NCBI GenBank assembly: GCA_944328495.1
Contig: CALVHR010000003.1
Span: 41,550-105,549, forward strand
DNA: 64,000 nucleotides
From: an uncultured Clostridia bacterium
GTDB taxonomy: Bacteria; Bacillota; Clostridia; Christensenellales; Borkfalkiaceae
Direction of reading: 5' to 3'
In this document: piece after piece, positions 44,453 through 53,924 of the stretch
Position numbering within the stretch: position 1 is the stretch's first letter
Layout: each line of letters opens with the position of its first letter
Program-made: the position numbers and the translations under genes
The notes under the pieces: model-generated
Told to the model about the DNA's origin: nothing
Database searches by the model: none
Seen by the model: only the letters and a program-made list of their open reading frames with translations

Positions 44453-47400
44453 TCAGAGTGCGCGGATGCTTTCCACAGGTTTTTTGCGCGCGATGCTGTA
44501 AACCGGCAAGAAGGTTGCGATGACCGAAGTCACGACTGCGATACCGAGCATGACCAGCCAGGATATCGGGCCGAATACAAAGATGGTTGCGGTCATGGCA
44601 TCGGCGAGCGTACGGTTGAGGATCGGGCAGAGCACAAAACATGCGACCATGGCAAGAGCAAAACAAATGATTGTGATGATCGCCGATTCGGAGTAAAAGA
44701 TCTTGAATACGTCCGCACTGCGTGCACCGACGGCGCGCAGGATGCCGATCTCCTTTTTCTTATTGGTGATGGAAACGGAAATGAAGTTGAACAGCAGGAG
44801 CATGGAGAATACTGCCATTACGACGCCGACCCACAGGAATACGGTTTCAAACGTTTTGATCATGGAATTTACCATTTCAAAATTATCGGAAATCGGAGAA
44901 TACAGCTTGTAGAGCGTATCGTCTGTCTCGCTGACGATGCCTTCTCCGTCGACGATCCCGCCGAGCGTGCTTTCGTTCATCGGAAGGAGAATGTAATTAT
45001 AAATGGCATCCGCGGGTTTTTCGTATTTGGTCTCCTCGGTTTGGTAAAACTCGCCGTTCGGATTTTCATTGGAATCTTCCCGAGAGGAATACTGTTCGAT
45101 CAAAGTATTTGCGACCGTTTCACTAAAAAAGATCCCGTTGCTGTACTGTATGCTGGGACCGTACCAGAATCCGACGATGTTGAACGTGCCGGAATATGCG
45201 CCGGAACCGTTTTGATCTAAAAGGATGGTTTCGGGAAGTTCGAGGGAATTCATTCCGAGATCTTCCATATATTTGATCGCCGCGGCATAATCGTCTTCGC
45301 TCGGAGACATCGTTACGCCGTTTACATCATAGTAGTTGTTGGACAAAATCTGGGAATATTTATTAAATTCATCCGTGACTTCCCGGCGCTTTTCGTCTGC
45401 CTGATTGACGAGCAGGTCGTAAGTGCCGTCTTGGCGGAAAATATCTTCGATGTAAGAATACAAATCGGCTTCAGCCATGGAAGCAGCCTCGGTTTCATCC
45501 CATCCCGAATCGATATATTGCTGGTATTGTGTGTTATAATATTCGTCACATACTGTTTGGTTGTTGCTGTGGTATTCCTGATACGCTTGTATGAAGACGT
45601 TATTGTATTCTTCCTGCGCATTTTGATCGCTGAGCGTCCACAACGCATCATAGATAACATTGAAACCGACAATGACCTCGTTATCGGCGAGAGTGGTTTT
45701 CCGCTCGCCGAAGAAGTATGCATAGTCGGACGAAAGCACATCTTCGGAAAATCCGGCAACAGAATAAAAGTTGGTCTGAAGGGGCATTTGATCGCCGCTC
45801 GTTTCAAACTCCGAATTGACCAATCGCAGATCGGAATCCAGATAAGTAAACAGTTCTTTATAATCGCCGCTCCCGTTCGAAAGGGCACCTTTGTGCGCAT
45901 TGTAAAATTCAGGGGATACCAGTACCGCGCCGTACGTGCCCGCATCGATTTCTGACTGGAAAGAGGAATACAGTTTGCTGCTGCGATCGGCAGAGCCTTC
46001 CTTGATCGTGTCATATTTTGCGGGAGGATCTAAGCGGTAAACGCCCTTTACTGTCAATTCGATCTCGCTGCCTGTATTGCGTGAACGGATGGAAAGAGTT
46101 TTGCCGACGATATCTTCATACGAATTGAGTTGCATTGTGCCCGCGCCGCTGACGCTTTCGGAGTTTTGCAATCCGCCTTCCTTGATGGAGTCAAAGAGGT
46201 GAGAAGAAATGACGATGTCATTTTTCCCCAGATCGCCGAGCGATGTACCGGTCAGAAGTTCAAAGCTCGGAGCGGAATCGCCGACTTCGACGAAGGAATA
46301 AATGTTGATGGAGTAATATGCGGAATTCACGGGCGCAACATTTTCGATCTCGAAGTAGTTACTGCCGCCGGACCATTTATCTGTATTAAAGTTATATGCG
46401 CCGTATGCTTCGCCGTATTTTTGCTGCATATCGGCGAGGTCTTTGGGTGTGAATTGTGTTTTATACGTCCAAGGCCCGTAGCGATTTGTTTCGACGCCGT
46501 ATTCGTAGTAAACGTTGGTATATTGGTATTCTTTGCTCAGATAAATGTATTCATATCCGGCGGAAAGGTACGTTTCTTTCATGACCGCTTTTTCATCATA
46601 GAAAGTAAGCGTAGAGAACATGCCGAACATGGTAAAAGCGATGAAGGAAAGAAGGACGGTAAAGAACAGTCGGAAAGGTTTGACTTTCATACTGCTTGCG
46701 CCGATGCGCATCGCATGCCTTGCAGGGAGCTTAGAGCGGATGAGCTTGCTTTCCTGCGGGGAATACTGTTTGGCGAGGATGGCATTTTCGTCGGTATTTT
46801 TGAATGTTTCGCGCGCACCGTTTTCGTCGATGCGGGCAACTTTTTTATAGTCGGCGATTTCTTTTTCCCCGCTGGCGATGATGACGTCGTGTTTTGCGGA
46901 AGAGAGAAAGGCACGGATCTTTGCCATATCCTGATCGGTGAGCGATGCGCCGCTTTTCACGGAGATTGTGTCATTGCCGATGAAAGAGATGTTATCGCCG
47001 GCGGAGGTTGCGGCAATTTTCGTTTTTGTCACGTCGGAAATGATTTTGCCGTCTTTGAGTTCTATAATACGGTCGCCGTAAATTTCGGCAAATTCGCGGT
47101 CGTGTGAAACGACGATGACAAGTTTGTCCTGCGAGAGTTTTTTCAGGGTATCGAAGACCTGTTTTCCGGTATTGGAGTCGAGAGCGCCCGTCGGTTCGTC
47201 TGCCATGATGATCTCAGGGTTCTTGACGAGTGCGCGTGCGATGGCGACGCGCTGTTTCTGCCCGCCCGAAAGGGTATTGGGTTTGCGTTTGGCAAAGGAT
47301 TCGAGATCGACTTGTTTTAAGATCTCGCGCACCTGTTTTTTATTTTTGTTTTTCCCTTGCAATTCGAGAGCGAGGGCGATGTTGTCTTCCACCGTGAACT

Positions 47401-47692
47401 CGTTGAGGATATTGTATTCCTGGAACACAAAACCGACAAACGTATTGCGATAACTGTCAAAGTCCGATTGTGAAAAGTCTTTGCTGCTTCTGCCTTTGAT
47501 GATGATCTCGCCGGAATCGGGTGCATCCAAACCGCCGCAAAGGTTGAGCAGGGTGGATTTACCGCTTCCCGATTTACCGAGCAGGAAGATCATGCCTTTT
47601 TCCTCGAAGCGAACGGAGACGTCGTCCAATGCGCGCACTTCCGCTCCGCCTTTCGTCTTGTAAACTTTTACAAGATTCCTGATCTCGAGCAT
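44453..47692 (-). CDS. MacB-like ABC transporter, fused ATPase and FtsX-type permease
   Basis: 1079 residues from the ATG at 47692; GGGAG eight bases upstream supports it over the GTG five codons earlier. Residues 1-225 are the ATPase: Walker A GKSGSGKSTLLN, signature LSGGQKQRVAIARAL, Walker B IIMADEPTGALD. A linker of about 110 residues leads to TM1 (about 345-370), a very large extracytoplasmic region (about 375-940) and three C-terminal membrane helices with KKKEIGILRAVGARSADVFKIF of the FtsX/MacB fold. Such mechanotransmission proteins act on envelope lipoproteins, peptides or antibiotics. It has no partner gene beside it. Confidence 0.88.
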   Translation of the reverse strand: MLEIRNLVKVYKTKGGAEVRALDDVSVRFEEKGMIFLLGKSGSGKSTLLNLCGGLDAPDSGEIIIKGRSSKDFSQSDFDSYRNTFVGFVFQEYNILNEFTVEDNIALALELQGKNKNKKQVREILKQVDLESFAKRKPNTLSGGQKQRVAIARALVKNPEIIMADEPTGALDSNTGKQVFDTLKKLSQDKLVIVVSHDREFAEIYGDRIIELKDGKIISDVTKTKIAATSAGDNISFIGNDTISVKSGASLTDQDMAKIRAFLSSAKHDVIIASGEKEIADYKKVARIDENGARETFKNTDENAILAKQYSPQESKLIRSKLPARHAMRIGASSMKVKPFRLFFTVLLSFIAFTMFGMFSTLTFYDEKAVMKETYLSAGYEYIYLSKEYQYTNVYYEYGVETNRYGPWTYKTQFTPKDLADMQQKYGEAYGAYNFNTDKWSGGSNYFEIENVAPVNSAYYSINIYSFVEVGDSAPSFELLTGTSLGDLGKNDIVISSHLFDSIKEGGLQNSESVSGAGTMQLNSYEDIVGKTLSIRSRNTGSEIELTVKGVYRLDPPAKYDTIKEGSADRSSKLYSSFQSEIDAGTYGAVLVSPEFYNAHKGALSNGSGDYKELFTYLDSDLRLVNSEFETSGDQMPLQTNFYSVAGFSEDVLSSDYAYFFGERKTTLADNEVIVGFNVIYDALWTLSDQNAQEEYNNVFIQAYQEYHSNNQTVCDEYYNTQYQQYIDSGWDETEAASMAEADLYSYIEDIFRQDGTYDLLVNQADEKRREVTDEFNKYSQILSNNYYDVNGVTMSPSEDDYAAAIKYMEDLGMNSLELPETILLDQNGSGAYSGTFNIVGFWYGPSIQYSNGIFFSETVANTLIEQYSSREDSNENPNGEFYQTEETKYEKPADAIYNYILLPMNESTLGGIVDGEGIVSETDDTLYKLYSPISDNFEMVNSMIKTFETVFLWVGVVMAVFSMLLLFNFISVSITNKKKEIGILRAVGARSADVFKIFYSESAIITIICFALAMVACFVLCPILNRTLADAMTATIFVFGPISWLVMLGIAVVTSVIATFLPVYSIARKKPVESIRAL

Positions 47693-47836
47693 GTTTTTTT
47701 CTCCCACGATATTCTGAATTTACGTTTTGTAACGCATAAAAACATTATAAATCTTTTTCATATTCTTGTCAAATATATCGCCCTTTGCGGGAGAGGACAA
47801 AATAAGATTTTATGGCAGAAAAACACCTTTCGATGA

Positions 47837-47865
47837 TTGACAGCGTGTCAGAGTTTAGGTATAAT
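47837..47865 (+). promoter_or_regulatory. Promoter of the NatAB-like operon
   Basis: Perfect TTGACA (47837-47842) and TATAAT (47860-47865), spacer 17 bp, 26 bp before the ATG. Confidence 0.85.
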
Positions 47866-47891
47866 TGAAGAAAGGTGCAGGAGCAGATTTT

Positions 47892-48665
47892 ATGAAGGAC
47901 AGTATTGTTGCAGAAAATATTTATAAGACGTTTACGCTGTCGGCGAAGCAGAGAAAGATCGAAAAGAGTGCTTCGGGCAGGAAAGTTGCTTTGGACGGGC
48001 TTTCTTTTTCGGCGCGCGAAGGGGAGATCTACGGTTTGCTCGGTCCGAACGGTGCGGGCAAGACAACGATGCTCCGCATTCTTGCCACGCTGATACGCGC
48101 AGATCGCGGCGATGCGTACATCATGGGGCACAGCGTCACGAAAGAGGCGGAAAAAGTGCGGTCGTGCATCGGATTTTTGACCAGTGAATTGAAACTGGAA
48201 GATTTTTTTACGCCCGATTATCTGTTTGACTTTTTCGGGCGGCTGCGCGGCATGGATGAGGATGCGATCGCGTTGCGCAAGCGCACGCTTTTTTCCAAAT
48301 TCGGCATCGATCTGTTTTCGCAGGTAAAGGTCGGGGATCTTTCCACGGGCATGAAACAAAAGGTTTCGCTTGCGGTGTCCATAATCCACGATCCCGCCGT
48401 GATCATTTTTGACGAGCCGACCAACGGGCTGGACGTTCTGACCGCGAAAGTGGTGACTGATTTTTTGTCCGAAATGAAAGAGCAGGGTAAGACTATTATT
48501 GTTTCGACGCACATTTTTTCTCTTGTTGAAAAGCTGTGCGATCGAGTCGGTGTGATCATTGGAGGAAAAATGGCGGCAGAAGGTACGATTGAAGAGGTAT
48601 GTTGCGGCAAAACTCTGGAAGATGCGTTTTTCGATATTTATAAAAGGACGGTGCAGGGAGCATGA
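47892..48665 (+). CDS. ABC transporter ATP-binding protein, NatA-like
   Basis: 257 residues from the ATG at 47892, with CAGGAG eight bases upstream. Walker A GPNGAGKTTM, signature STGMKQKVSLAVS, Walker B VIIFDEPTNGLD, and H-loop VSTHIFSLVEKLC. The overall pattern, with LDGLSFSAREGEIYGLLG, fits the NatA/YhaP-partner group. It overlaps the permease gene by four bases. Confidence 0.88.
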   Translation: MKDSIVAENIYKTFTLSAKQRKIEKSASGRKVALDGLSFSAREGEIYGLLGPNGAGKTTMLRILATLIRADRGDAYIMGHSVTKEAEKVRSCIGFLTSELKLEDFFTPDYLFDFFGRLRGMDEDAIALRKRTLFSKFGIDLFSQVKVGDLSTGMKQKVSLAVSIIHDPAVIIFDEPTNGLDVLTAKVVTDFLSEMKEQGKTIIVSTHIFSLVEKLCDRVGVIIGGKMAAEGTIEEVCCGKTLEDAFFDIYKRTVQGA

Positions 48666-49834
48666 AAAACGTTCTGACGATCATGCGCAAGGAATTCGCG
48701 CGCTTTTTTAAAGACAAGCGGTTGGTGCTCGGCACGCTTATCCTTCCCGGCGTCCTCATCTTTGCGGTTTATACGCTCATGGGGAGCGCGTTTAACGATT
48801 CGACGCAGACGTATACGGTAAAAGTGGTACATTCTTCCTCTGCGTTTGTGCAAATGTTTGAAACGGGGGACGGCGGCGAGAGCGTTTTTTCCTTTGAAGA
48901 AGCGGAGGAAGAGGATGCCGATGCGATCTGCGAGAGCATCCGCAGCGGGGATGTGGACGCGCTTGTCGTTTTGCCCGAAAACTTTGACGCGATCCTCGCC
49001 GGCGGTCAGTTTTTGCCGTCTGGTTCGGCGCCCGAAATACAGATATTTTATGATTCGACCGAGACTTCGTCCTATTCCGCATACAATGCGATCGCATCCG
49101 TGCTGACGGCGTTCGAATCGGCATACGGCAGCCTGTACAGCATCAATTTTACGGGCGGCGGCGATCTTACCAGCGCGCAGGAGGCTTCGGCGGAATACTA
49201 TGCGATGCTGCTGCCGTTTTTGGTGCTGGTGTTCCTGTACAGCGGCTGCATGGGGATCGCGCCCGAATCCATTGCCGGAGAAAAAGAGCGCGGCACGATC
49301 GCGACTTTGCTCGTCACGCCCATCCGCCGAAGTGAGTTGGTCGTCGGGAAAATTCTTTCCCTTTCCGCGCTTTCGGTGCTGTCGGCCGTCAGCTCATTTA
49401 TCGGGACGTTTCTGTCCCTGCCGAAGCTGATGGGGCAGGGATACGGCGACGCGTTTGCCGCTTATTCGGTGGGACAATACTTTGCGCTGTTTGCGGTCAT
49501 GATCACGGCAGTCCTTCTGATCGTGACGTTGATTTCCATATTGTCCTCGTTGGCGCGCAGCGTGAAGGAGGCGACGACGTATGCCGTCCCGCTCATGATC
49601 CTCGTCATGTTGGTCGGGGTTTCTTCGATGTTTTTCGGCGCGGGCGGGGCCGCGTGGCCCGTCTTTTTGATCCCCGTCTATAACATCGTGCAGGTCATGG
49701 CGGAGATTTTCTCTCTGCGGTTTTCCGTTGTGCATTTTCTGATCACCGTGGCAAGCAATCTCGTTTATGTCGTTCTGCTCGTTCTGTTGCTTGCAAAAAT
49801 GTTCAACAACGAAAAAATAATTTTTAATAAATGA
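48662..49834 (+). CDS. ABC-2 type permease, NatB-like
   Basis: 390 residues. One N-terminal membrane helix after MRKEFARFFKDKRLVLGTLILP, an extracellular loop of about 150 residues, then five or six helices. ERGTIATLLVTPIRRSELVVGKIL is the amphipathic family block of the ABC-2/NatB permeases. NatB proteins extrude Na+ or other small solutes; here the substrate is not known. Translation is coupled to the ATPase gene (ATGA overlap). Confidence 0.86.
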   Translation: MKNVLTIMRKEFARFFKDKRLVLGTLILPGVLIFAVYTLMGSAFNDSTQTYTVKVVHSSSAFVQMFETGDGGESVFSFEEAEEEDADAICESIRSGDVDALVVLPENFDAILAGGQFLPSGSAPEIQIFYDSTETSSYSAYNAIASVLTAFESAYGSLYSINFTGGGDLTSAQEASAEYYAMLLPFLVLVFLYSGCMGIAPESIAGEKERGTIATLLVTPIRRSELVVGKILSLSALSVLSAVSSFIGTFLSLPKLMGQGYGDAFAAYSVGQYFALFAVMITAVLLIVTLISILSSLARSVKEATTYAVPLMILVMLVGVSSMFFGAGGAAWPVFLIPVYNIVQVMAEIFSLRFSVVHFLITVASNLVYVVLLVLLLAKMFNNEKIIFNK

Positions 49835-49840
49835 CGGAAC

Positions 49841-49869
49841 GGTGCCCCGCATAAGCGGAGCACCCTTTT
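49841..49869 (+). terminator. Terminator after the NatAB-like operon
   Basis: GGTGCCCCGC-ATAA-GCGGAGCACC with CTTTT following. Confidence 0.75.
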
Positions 49870-49882
49870 CGTACGAATATTG

Positions 49883-49925
49883 AAAGCGCACCGCCGCGGG
49901 GATGTTTTCCGCGGCGGTGCGCTTT
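49883..49925. terminator. Second, bidirectional terminator
   Basis: AAAGCGCACCGCCGCGG and CCGCGGCGGTGCGCTTT with a 9-base loop, 16 bp from the stop of the minus-strand HAD gene. Confidence 0.8.
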
Positions 49926-49941
49926 GTCGGATTGTACAAAT

Positions 49942-50748
49942 TCAAAGAATGCGGGGCATTTTTCCTTCCGCGACGGCGAGCATGGCTTCCTGCACTCCCG
50001 CTTCGGCGTTGGATGCGACGACATTCGGAAACAATGCCTTTAAAGCCGGATAAGCATTTTCGGGAACGTACGCGTGACCGCATGCCTCCAAGAGCTCCCG
50101 ATCGTTCATATGATCGCCGAATGCCATGCATTCATCGCGCGTAAGCCGCAGGATGTCCTGGATCATGCGCATGGCGTTGCCTTTGTGTGCATCGGGTTCG
50201 GAGATGTCCAGCCAGTTTCCGCCCGACTGTATGACGCGAAGTTTCGGCAATTTCGCGGGCAGAATTCTCATGCCGTTTTTTTCGGGGCCGATTTCGTCAT
50301 AGACGGCGATCTTGCAGACTTGTTCGGCCTGAGCGATCCTGCCGAGGTCGGCGCGTGCGTTGGAAAGATAAGAAATGCGGACAAATTTTATAAACGGCTC
50401 TGCTTCCTGTTGATAGTAGGCGCATTCGGGTGTACAGAGCAGGGGATGCGCGTCGGGCACACTTGCGATCGCATCCAGAGCGCGGCGGATGTCTTGCGGC
50501 GCAATGGAAGAAGAGTGCAATATTTGACTGCCCTTGGCGACAATGGCGCCGTTTTCCGCAATGAAAAGAATACGGTCCGCGACGGGTTCAAATAATTTAC
50601 GGAGCCCCGAGATCGGCCTTCCGCTCGCGGCGCAGAACAAAATGCCCTTGGCGTACAGTCTGTCGATGATTGAAAAAGTGTTTACAGGCAGATTTCCCGC
50701 GGGATCGAGCAATGTCCCGTCCAGGTCGGCCGCAATCAGTCTGATCAT
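49942..50748 (-). CDS. HAD-superfamily phosphatase, Cof type
   Basis: 268 residues. Nucleophile motif AADLDGTLLDPAG, motif II ASGRP, and the C-terminal DECMAFGDHMNDRELLE block typical of Cof-type (IIB) HAD hydrolases acting on sugar phosphates or similar. KGNAMRMIQDIL is the family loop before motif IV. AAAGGA precedes the ATG. Last gene of a minus-strand operon with the cardiolipin synthase and MDR-like genes, with a 17-bp gap to cls. Confidence 0.9.
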   Translation of the reverse strand: MIRLIAADLDGTLLDPAGNLPVNTFSIIDRLYAKGILFCAASGRPISGLRKLFEPVADRILFIAENGAIVAKGSQILHSSSIAPQDIRRALDAIASVPDAHPLLCTPECAYYQQEAEPFIKFVRISYLSNARADLGRIAQAEQVCKIAVYDEIGPEKNGMRILPAKLPKLRVIQSGGNWLDISEPDAHKGNAMRMIQDILRLTRDECMAFGDHMNDRELLEACGHAYVPENAYPALKALFPNVVASNAEAGVQEAMLAVAEGKMPRIL

Positions 50749-50765
50749 AATTTGGTTCCTTTGCT

Positions 50766-52298
50766 TTACATGAGGGGTGCAAAAATGCGTAAAATGGAGC
50801 GATAAACGCGGCGGATCAGGCTTACCTTGATCTTATCCTGCGTGATGAGTTCGCTCTGGTTGCAGGTATCGATATAGTCGCGGTACAATTGGCTGCAAAC
50901 GCTTTCGTCGAAGAACATGGCGTCGCATTCCCAATGCAGGTAAAAACTGCGAAAATCCATATTGGAAGAGCCGATGATGCAGACTTGTCCGTCGCTGACG
51001 ATGCTTTTGGCATGGATGAAGCCCGGGGTATACCGATAGATCTTCACGCCGTCGCGCACGAGCTGCGAGTAGAACGCTTTTGTGAGCGCATACACATATT
51101 TTTTGTCGGGAATATTCGGGACGGTGATGCGTACGTCCACCCCCGAGCGCGCAGCGGAAACGAGTGCGCGCTTCATTTCGCCGTCCAAAATGAGATAGGG
51201 GGTATTGATGTAGACGTACTTTTTGGCATGATAAATTGTTTTCAGGTACAGATCTTCGCAGATATTTCGGTTGCCGTCGAAAGGGGTATCTCCGAAAACG
51301 AGGCAGAGGTGGTCGCCGTGTTCGCTGTCGGTGAGAAATTTACTGAAATCTTCCTTTTCGTGGCGCAGTGACCATATCTGCAAGAACAGAGAGGTAAAGT
51401 TCTGTACGGCGCGGCCGCGGATCATCACGCCCGTATCCTTCCATTTGCCGAAAGGATGCGTCTCGTTGATGTATTCATCGGCGAGATTGATTCCGCCGGT
51501 AAAAGCGGTCTCCCCGTCGATGACGGCGATCTTGCGGTGGGTGCGGTTATTTTGCGCGACGTCCAGCACGGGACGGAACGGGTTAAAACACAAACATTTT
51601 ATCCCTTCTTTTTCCAGACGGTCCGCGTAATCGGAAGGGACTTTCAGCATGGAGCCGATGTCATCATAAATGACGCGTACGTCCACGCCGTTTTGCGCCT
51701 TTTCCTTTAAAATTGCGACAATAGTATCCCAGCATTTCCCGGGGGCGATGACAAAATATTCCAAAAAGATATATTTTTTTGCGGAACGGAGCTCTTGGGT
51801 CAAACGTTCGAAATATTGTTCGCCGAACGCAAAATATTCCACGCTTTTGCAGTCGCTTGCGGGCAGAAAACTCTGCTGGGCGACAAATCCCGCGCACTGT
51901 TTGGCGAAATCGCCTTTTTCTTTGTATCGCCGCATGATGCCGAGGTTATGGACGTACAGCGTTTCCAGTCCGTTTTTTTCGAGGATGGATTTGAGTTTGC
52001 GGCGCGGCGTTTTCCTGCGGCGCAGAGTCAGATACAAAATGGCGCCGATGGGCGGGACGAGCAATATCGGAACGATCCATGCGATCTTGTATTCCGCATT
52101 CATTTCCGAATTGATGATGCAGAGCACGAGAATGACGTCCACGACGATGATGAGCAGGGAAATGACGGGCGCGGCATGCGGCAGATACTTAGAGAGCAAA
52201 AAAATGATCGTCGGAAGGATCGCAAGCTCGACCAGCAATAAAAAGCAGACGAGCAAAAATTTGCTCGTCAGAAGTTTCCAGATTTTACGTAGTTTCAT
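50766..52298 (-). CDS. cls: Cardiolipin synthase
   Basis: 510 residues. Two N-terminal membrane helices and a phospholipase-D N-terminal anchor (WIVPILLVPPIGAILYLTLR) precede two HKD active sites: HRKIAVID...TGG at about residue 255-270 and HAKSIVSD...GSSN at about 430-445. It joins two phosphatidylglycerol molecules into cardiolipin at the membrane. GGAGG lies five bases before the ATG. Upstream, 17 bp away, is the MDR-like gene. Confidence 0.94.
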   Translation of the reverse strand: MKLRKIWKLLTSKFLLVCFLLLVELAILPTIIFLLSKYLPHAAPVISLLIIVVDVILVLCIINSEMNAEYKIAWIVPILLVPPIGAILYLTLRRRKTPRRKLKSILEKNGLETLYVHNLGIMRRYKEKGDFAKQCAGFVAQQSFLPASDCKSVEYFAFGEQYFERLTQELRSAKKYIFLEYFVIAPGKCWDTIVAILKEKAQNGVDVRVIYDDIGSMLKVPSDYADRLEKEGIKCLCFNPFRPVLDVAQNNRTHRKIAVIDGETAFTGGINLADEYINETHPFGKWKDTGVMIRGRAVQNFTSLFLQIWSLRHEKEDFSKFLTDSEHGDHLCLVFGDTPFDGNRNICEDLYLKTIYHAKKYVYINTPYLILDGEMKRALVSAARSGVDVRITVPNIPDKKYVYALTKAFYSQLVRDGVKIYRYTPGFIHAKSIVSDGQVCIIGSSNMDFRSFYLHWECDAMFFDESVCSQLYRDYIDTCNQSELITQDKIKVSLIRRVYRSILRIFAPLM

Positions 52299-52315
52299 GC
52301 ATGCCTCCGAGCCGG

Positions 52316-53335
52316 TCAGATCATGTTCAGGATGCTGTAATTGACGCGTATTCCTTTTTCCATTTTTTGCGTTTCGGAAGCAAAAATTTGGGCGAGATCC
52401 GCGACCGGCCTTTTTTGCAGGCGGAAAGGTGCAAAGTTGACGGCTTTATTGACGAGAAGATTGATCGCCGCTGCGTTGTTGGAATAGTCGTTCGTGACGG
52501 CGGTGAGCGTGAGCCGTTTATCGAGCGCCGTTTTCAGTTGCGCCGTGATTTCGGGGAATGTGAAGCCCGCATATACAACGGTGCCGCCGGGGGCGGTGAT
52601 TTCGAAGGGAAGATCGGGAGAAAGGCCGCAGAAACTGCAATAGACGCTGCCGGATACGCTGCGACCGCCCGTGATGCGGTTGATGTTTTCGGCGAGGCTG
52701 CCGTCTGCTTTCAAGGTGTAATAGATGCCGCACTGTGCCGCAACGGCAAGTTTTTCGTCGTCGGCGTCGATGAGGATGGGTACCGCCTGATGATAGATAA
52801 GCAGCTGAGAAAGGATGTTGCCCGTTTCTCCCGCCCCGATGACGGCCACATGCATGCCTTTGGTCACGCCCAGTCTGCCGATGACGTTCTCGCAGACGGA
52901 GACGACGCCGATGAACAGGGCTTCTTCGTCGGAGACGGAGGCGGGAAGAGGAGAAAGCTCCGACTCTTCCGCAACCACGAAATCGCGCAGATACCCGTTG
53001 CGGTTGGTGCCGGCGACCTGTATGTCGGCGCAGGAATCGGTGTCGCCCGCCGCGCATTGTGCGCATTTTCCGCAGGGCGTTACGTCGTGGATATACACGC
53101 GCGTGTTCTTTTCGACACTGACGCAGCCCGTTCCCGTTTCGCCGACGATGCCGACGGCAAATCTTCCGGGAATGACGGGGTATTTGAGCTTTGCGCTTCC
53201 GTTGAACGAGCGCAGTTCCTCATCGGTCAGAAGTACACGGGTCACTTTGACTTTGGCCTGCGTGTCTGTGGTGATGTTGTCCGGCCTTTCCTCTTCGGTA
53301 AGAACCTTCGGGGAAAGAATTTTCCAAATTTTCAT
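52316..53335 (-). CDS. MDR (alcohol-dehydrogenase-like) protein lacking catalytic zinc ligands
   Basis: 339 residues from the ATG at 53335 (AAGGAG upstream). The structural-zinc lobe is kept as CGKCAQC...DSC, and the Rossmann motif VIGAGETGNILSQL is intact. In contrast, the catalytic-zinc positions look lost: the usual CGSD/CxTD segment reads LLTDEELRSFNG and the usual GHE segment reads PGRFAVGIV. It may be a reductase without zinc or a degenerate dehydrogenase. First gene of the operon with cls and a Cof phosphatase. Confidence 0.75.
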   Translation of the reverse strand: MKIWKILSPKVLTEEERPDNITTDTQAKVKVTRVLLTDEELRSFNGSAKLKYPVIPGRFAVGIVGETGTGCVSVEKNTRVYIHDVTPCGKCAQCAAGDTDSCADIQVAGTNRNGYLRDFVVAEESELSPLPASVSDEEALFIGVVSVCENVIGRLGVTKGMHVAVIGAGETGNILSQLLIYHQAVPILIDADDEKLAVAAQCGIYYTLKADGSLAENINRITGGRSVSGSVYCSFCGLSPDLPFEITAPGGTVVYAGFTFPEITAQLKTALDKRLTLTAVTNDYSNNAAAINLLVNKAVNFAPFRLQKRPVADLAQIFASETQKMEKGIRVNYSILNMI

Positions 53336-53390
53336 AGATCTCCTTAAAAAATCCGATGTAACGGCGGTCATAGACCGTCATACGTGGTCA

Positions 53391-53419
53391 ATTATAAACC
53401 AAAACGGTCAAATTTGCAA
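53391..53419 (-). promoter_or_regulatory. Promoter of the MDR-cls-HAD operon
   Basis: TTGCAA (53419-53414) and TATAAT (53396-53391), 17-bp spacer on the minus strand. Several TGACC/GGTCA pentamers lie within and downstream of it. Confidence 0.65.
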
Positions 53420-53553
53420 GCAAAATGCGGCTATAAATGCGTTCCCTGTCCGATTCCGAGCCGAAAAGGGAAGGGGTTTCAACAGGTTTACGCTCGAAAA
53501 AAGGCAGGGAAAACGGAAATCGAAAAAAATTTTGATAAGTCCCCGCATTCTGA

Positions 53554-53582
53554 TTGACTTAACCGACAAAATAATATATAAT
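53554..53582 (+). promoter_or_regulatory. Promoter of rpmE
   Basis: TTGACT (53554-53559) and TATAAT (53577-53582), 17-bp spacer, 46 bp before the ATG. Confidence 0.8.
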
Positions 53583-53628
53583 AAATCAGCATCTTGACGA
53601 AAGAAAGTAAGCGCAGAGAGGTGATACG

Positions 53629-53832
53629 ATGAAATCCGATATACATCCCGATTATCACGAGGTAACGGTTACCTGCGCCTGCGGAGCCACCTTCAAAACC
53701 GGTTCCACGAAAAAAGGCGATACGATCAAAGTGGATATTTGCAGTAAATGCCATCCCTTTTTCACCGGCAGGCAGAAACTCGTAGATACAGGCGGCAGAG
53801 TCGATAAGTTTAAAAAAAGATACGGAATTTAG
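53629..53832 (+). CDS. rpmE: Ribosomal protein bL31
   Basis: 67 residues, full length. Zinc-binding (C+) type: CACG near residue 16 and [10 protein letters not shown] near residue 37, ending [18 protein letters not shown] precedes the ATG. Followed by the DUF1385-PrmC fusion and prfA, a gene order known in Firmicutes. Confidence 0.97.
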   Translation: MKSDIHPDYHEVTVTCACGATFKTGSTKKGDTIKVDICSKCHPFFTGRQKLVDTGGRVDKFKKRYGI

Positions 53833-53924
53833 TATTTGCGTTTTCAGCTCTAAGTGTTGCTTGGGGCTGATTTTTCTTTATTTCCGGGCGAAGCGGAAAA
53901 AGGCTTTTGGAGTAGATTGCGTCC

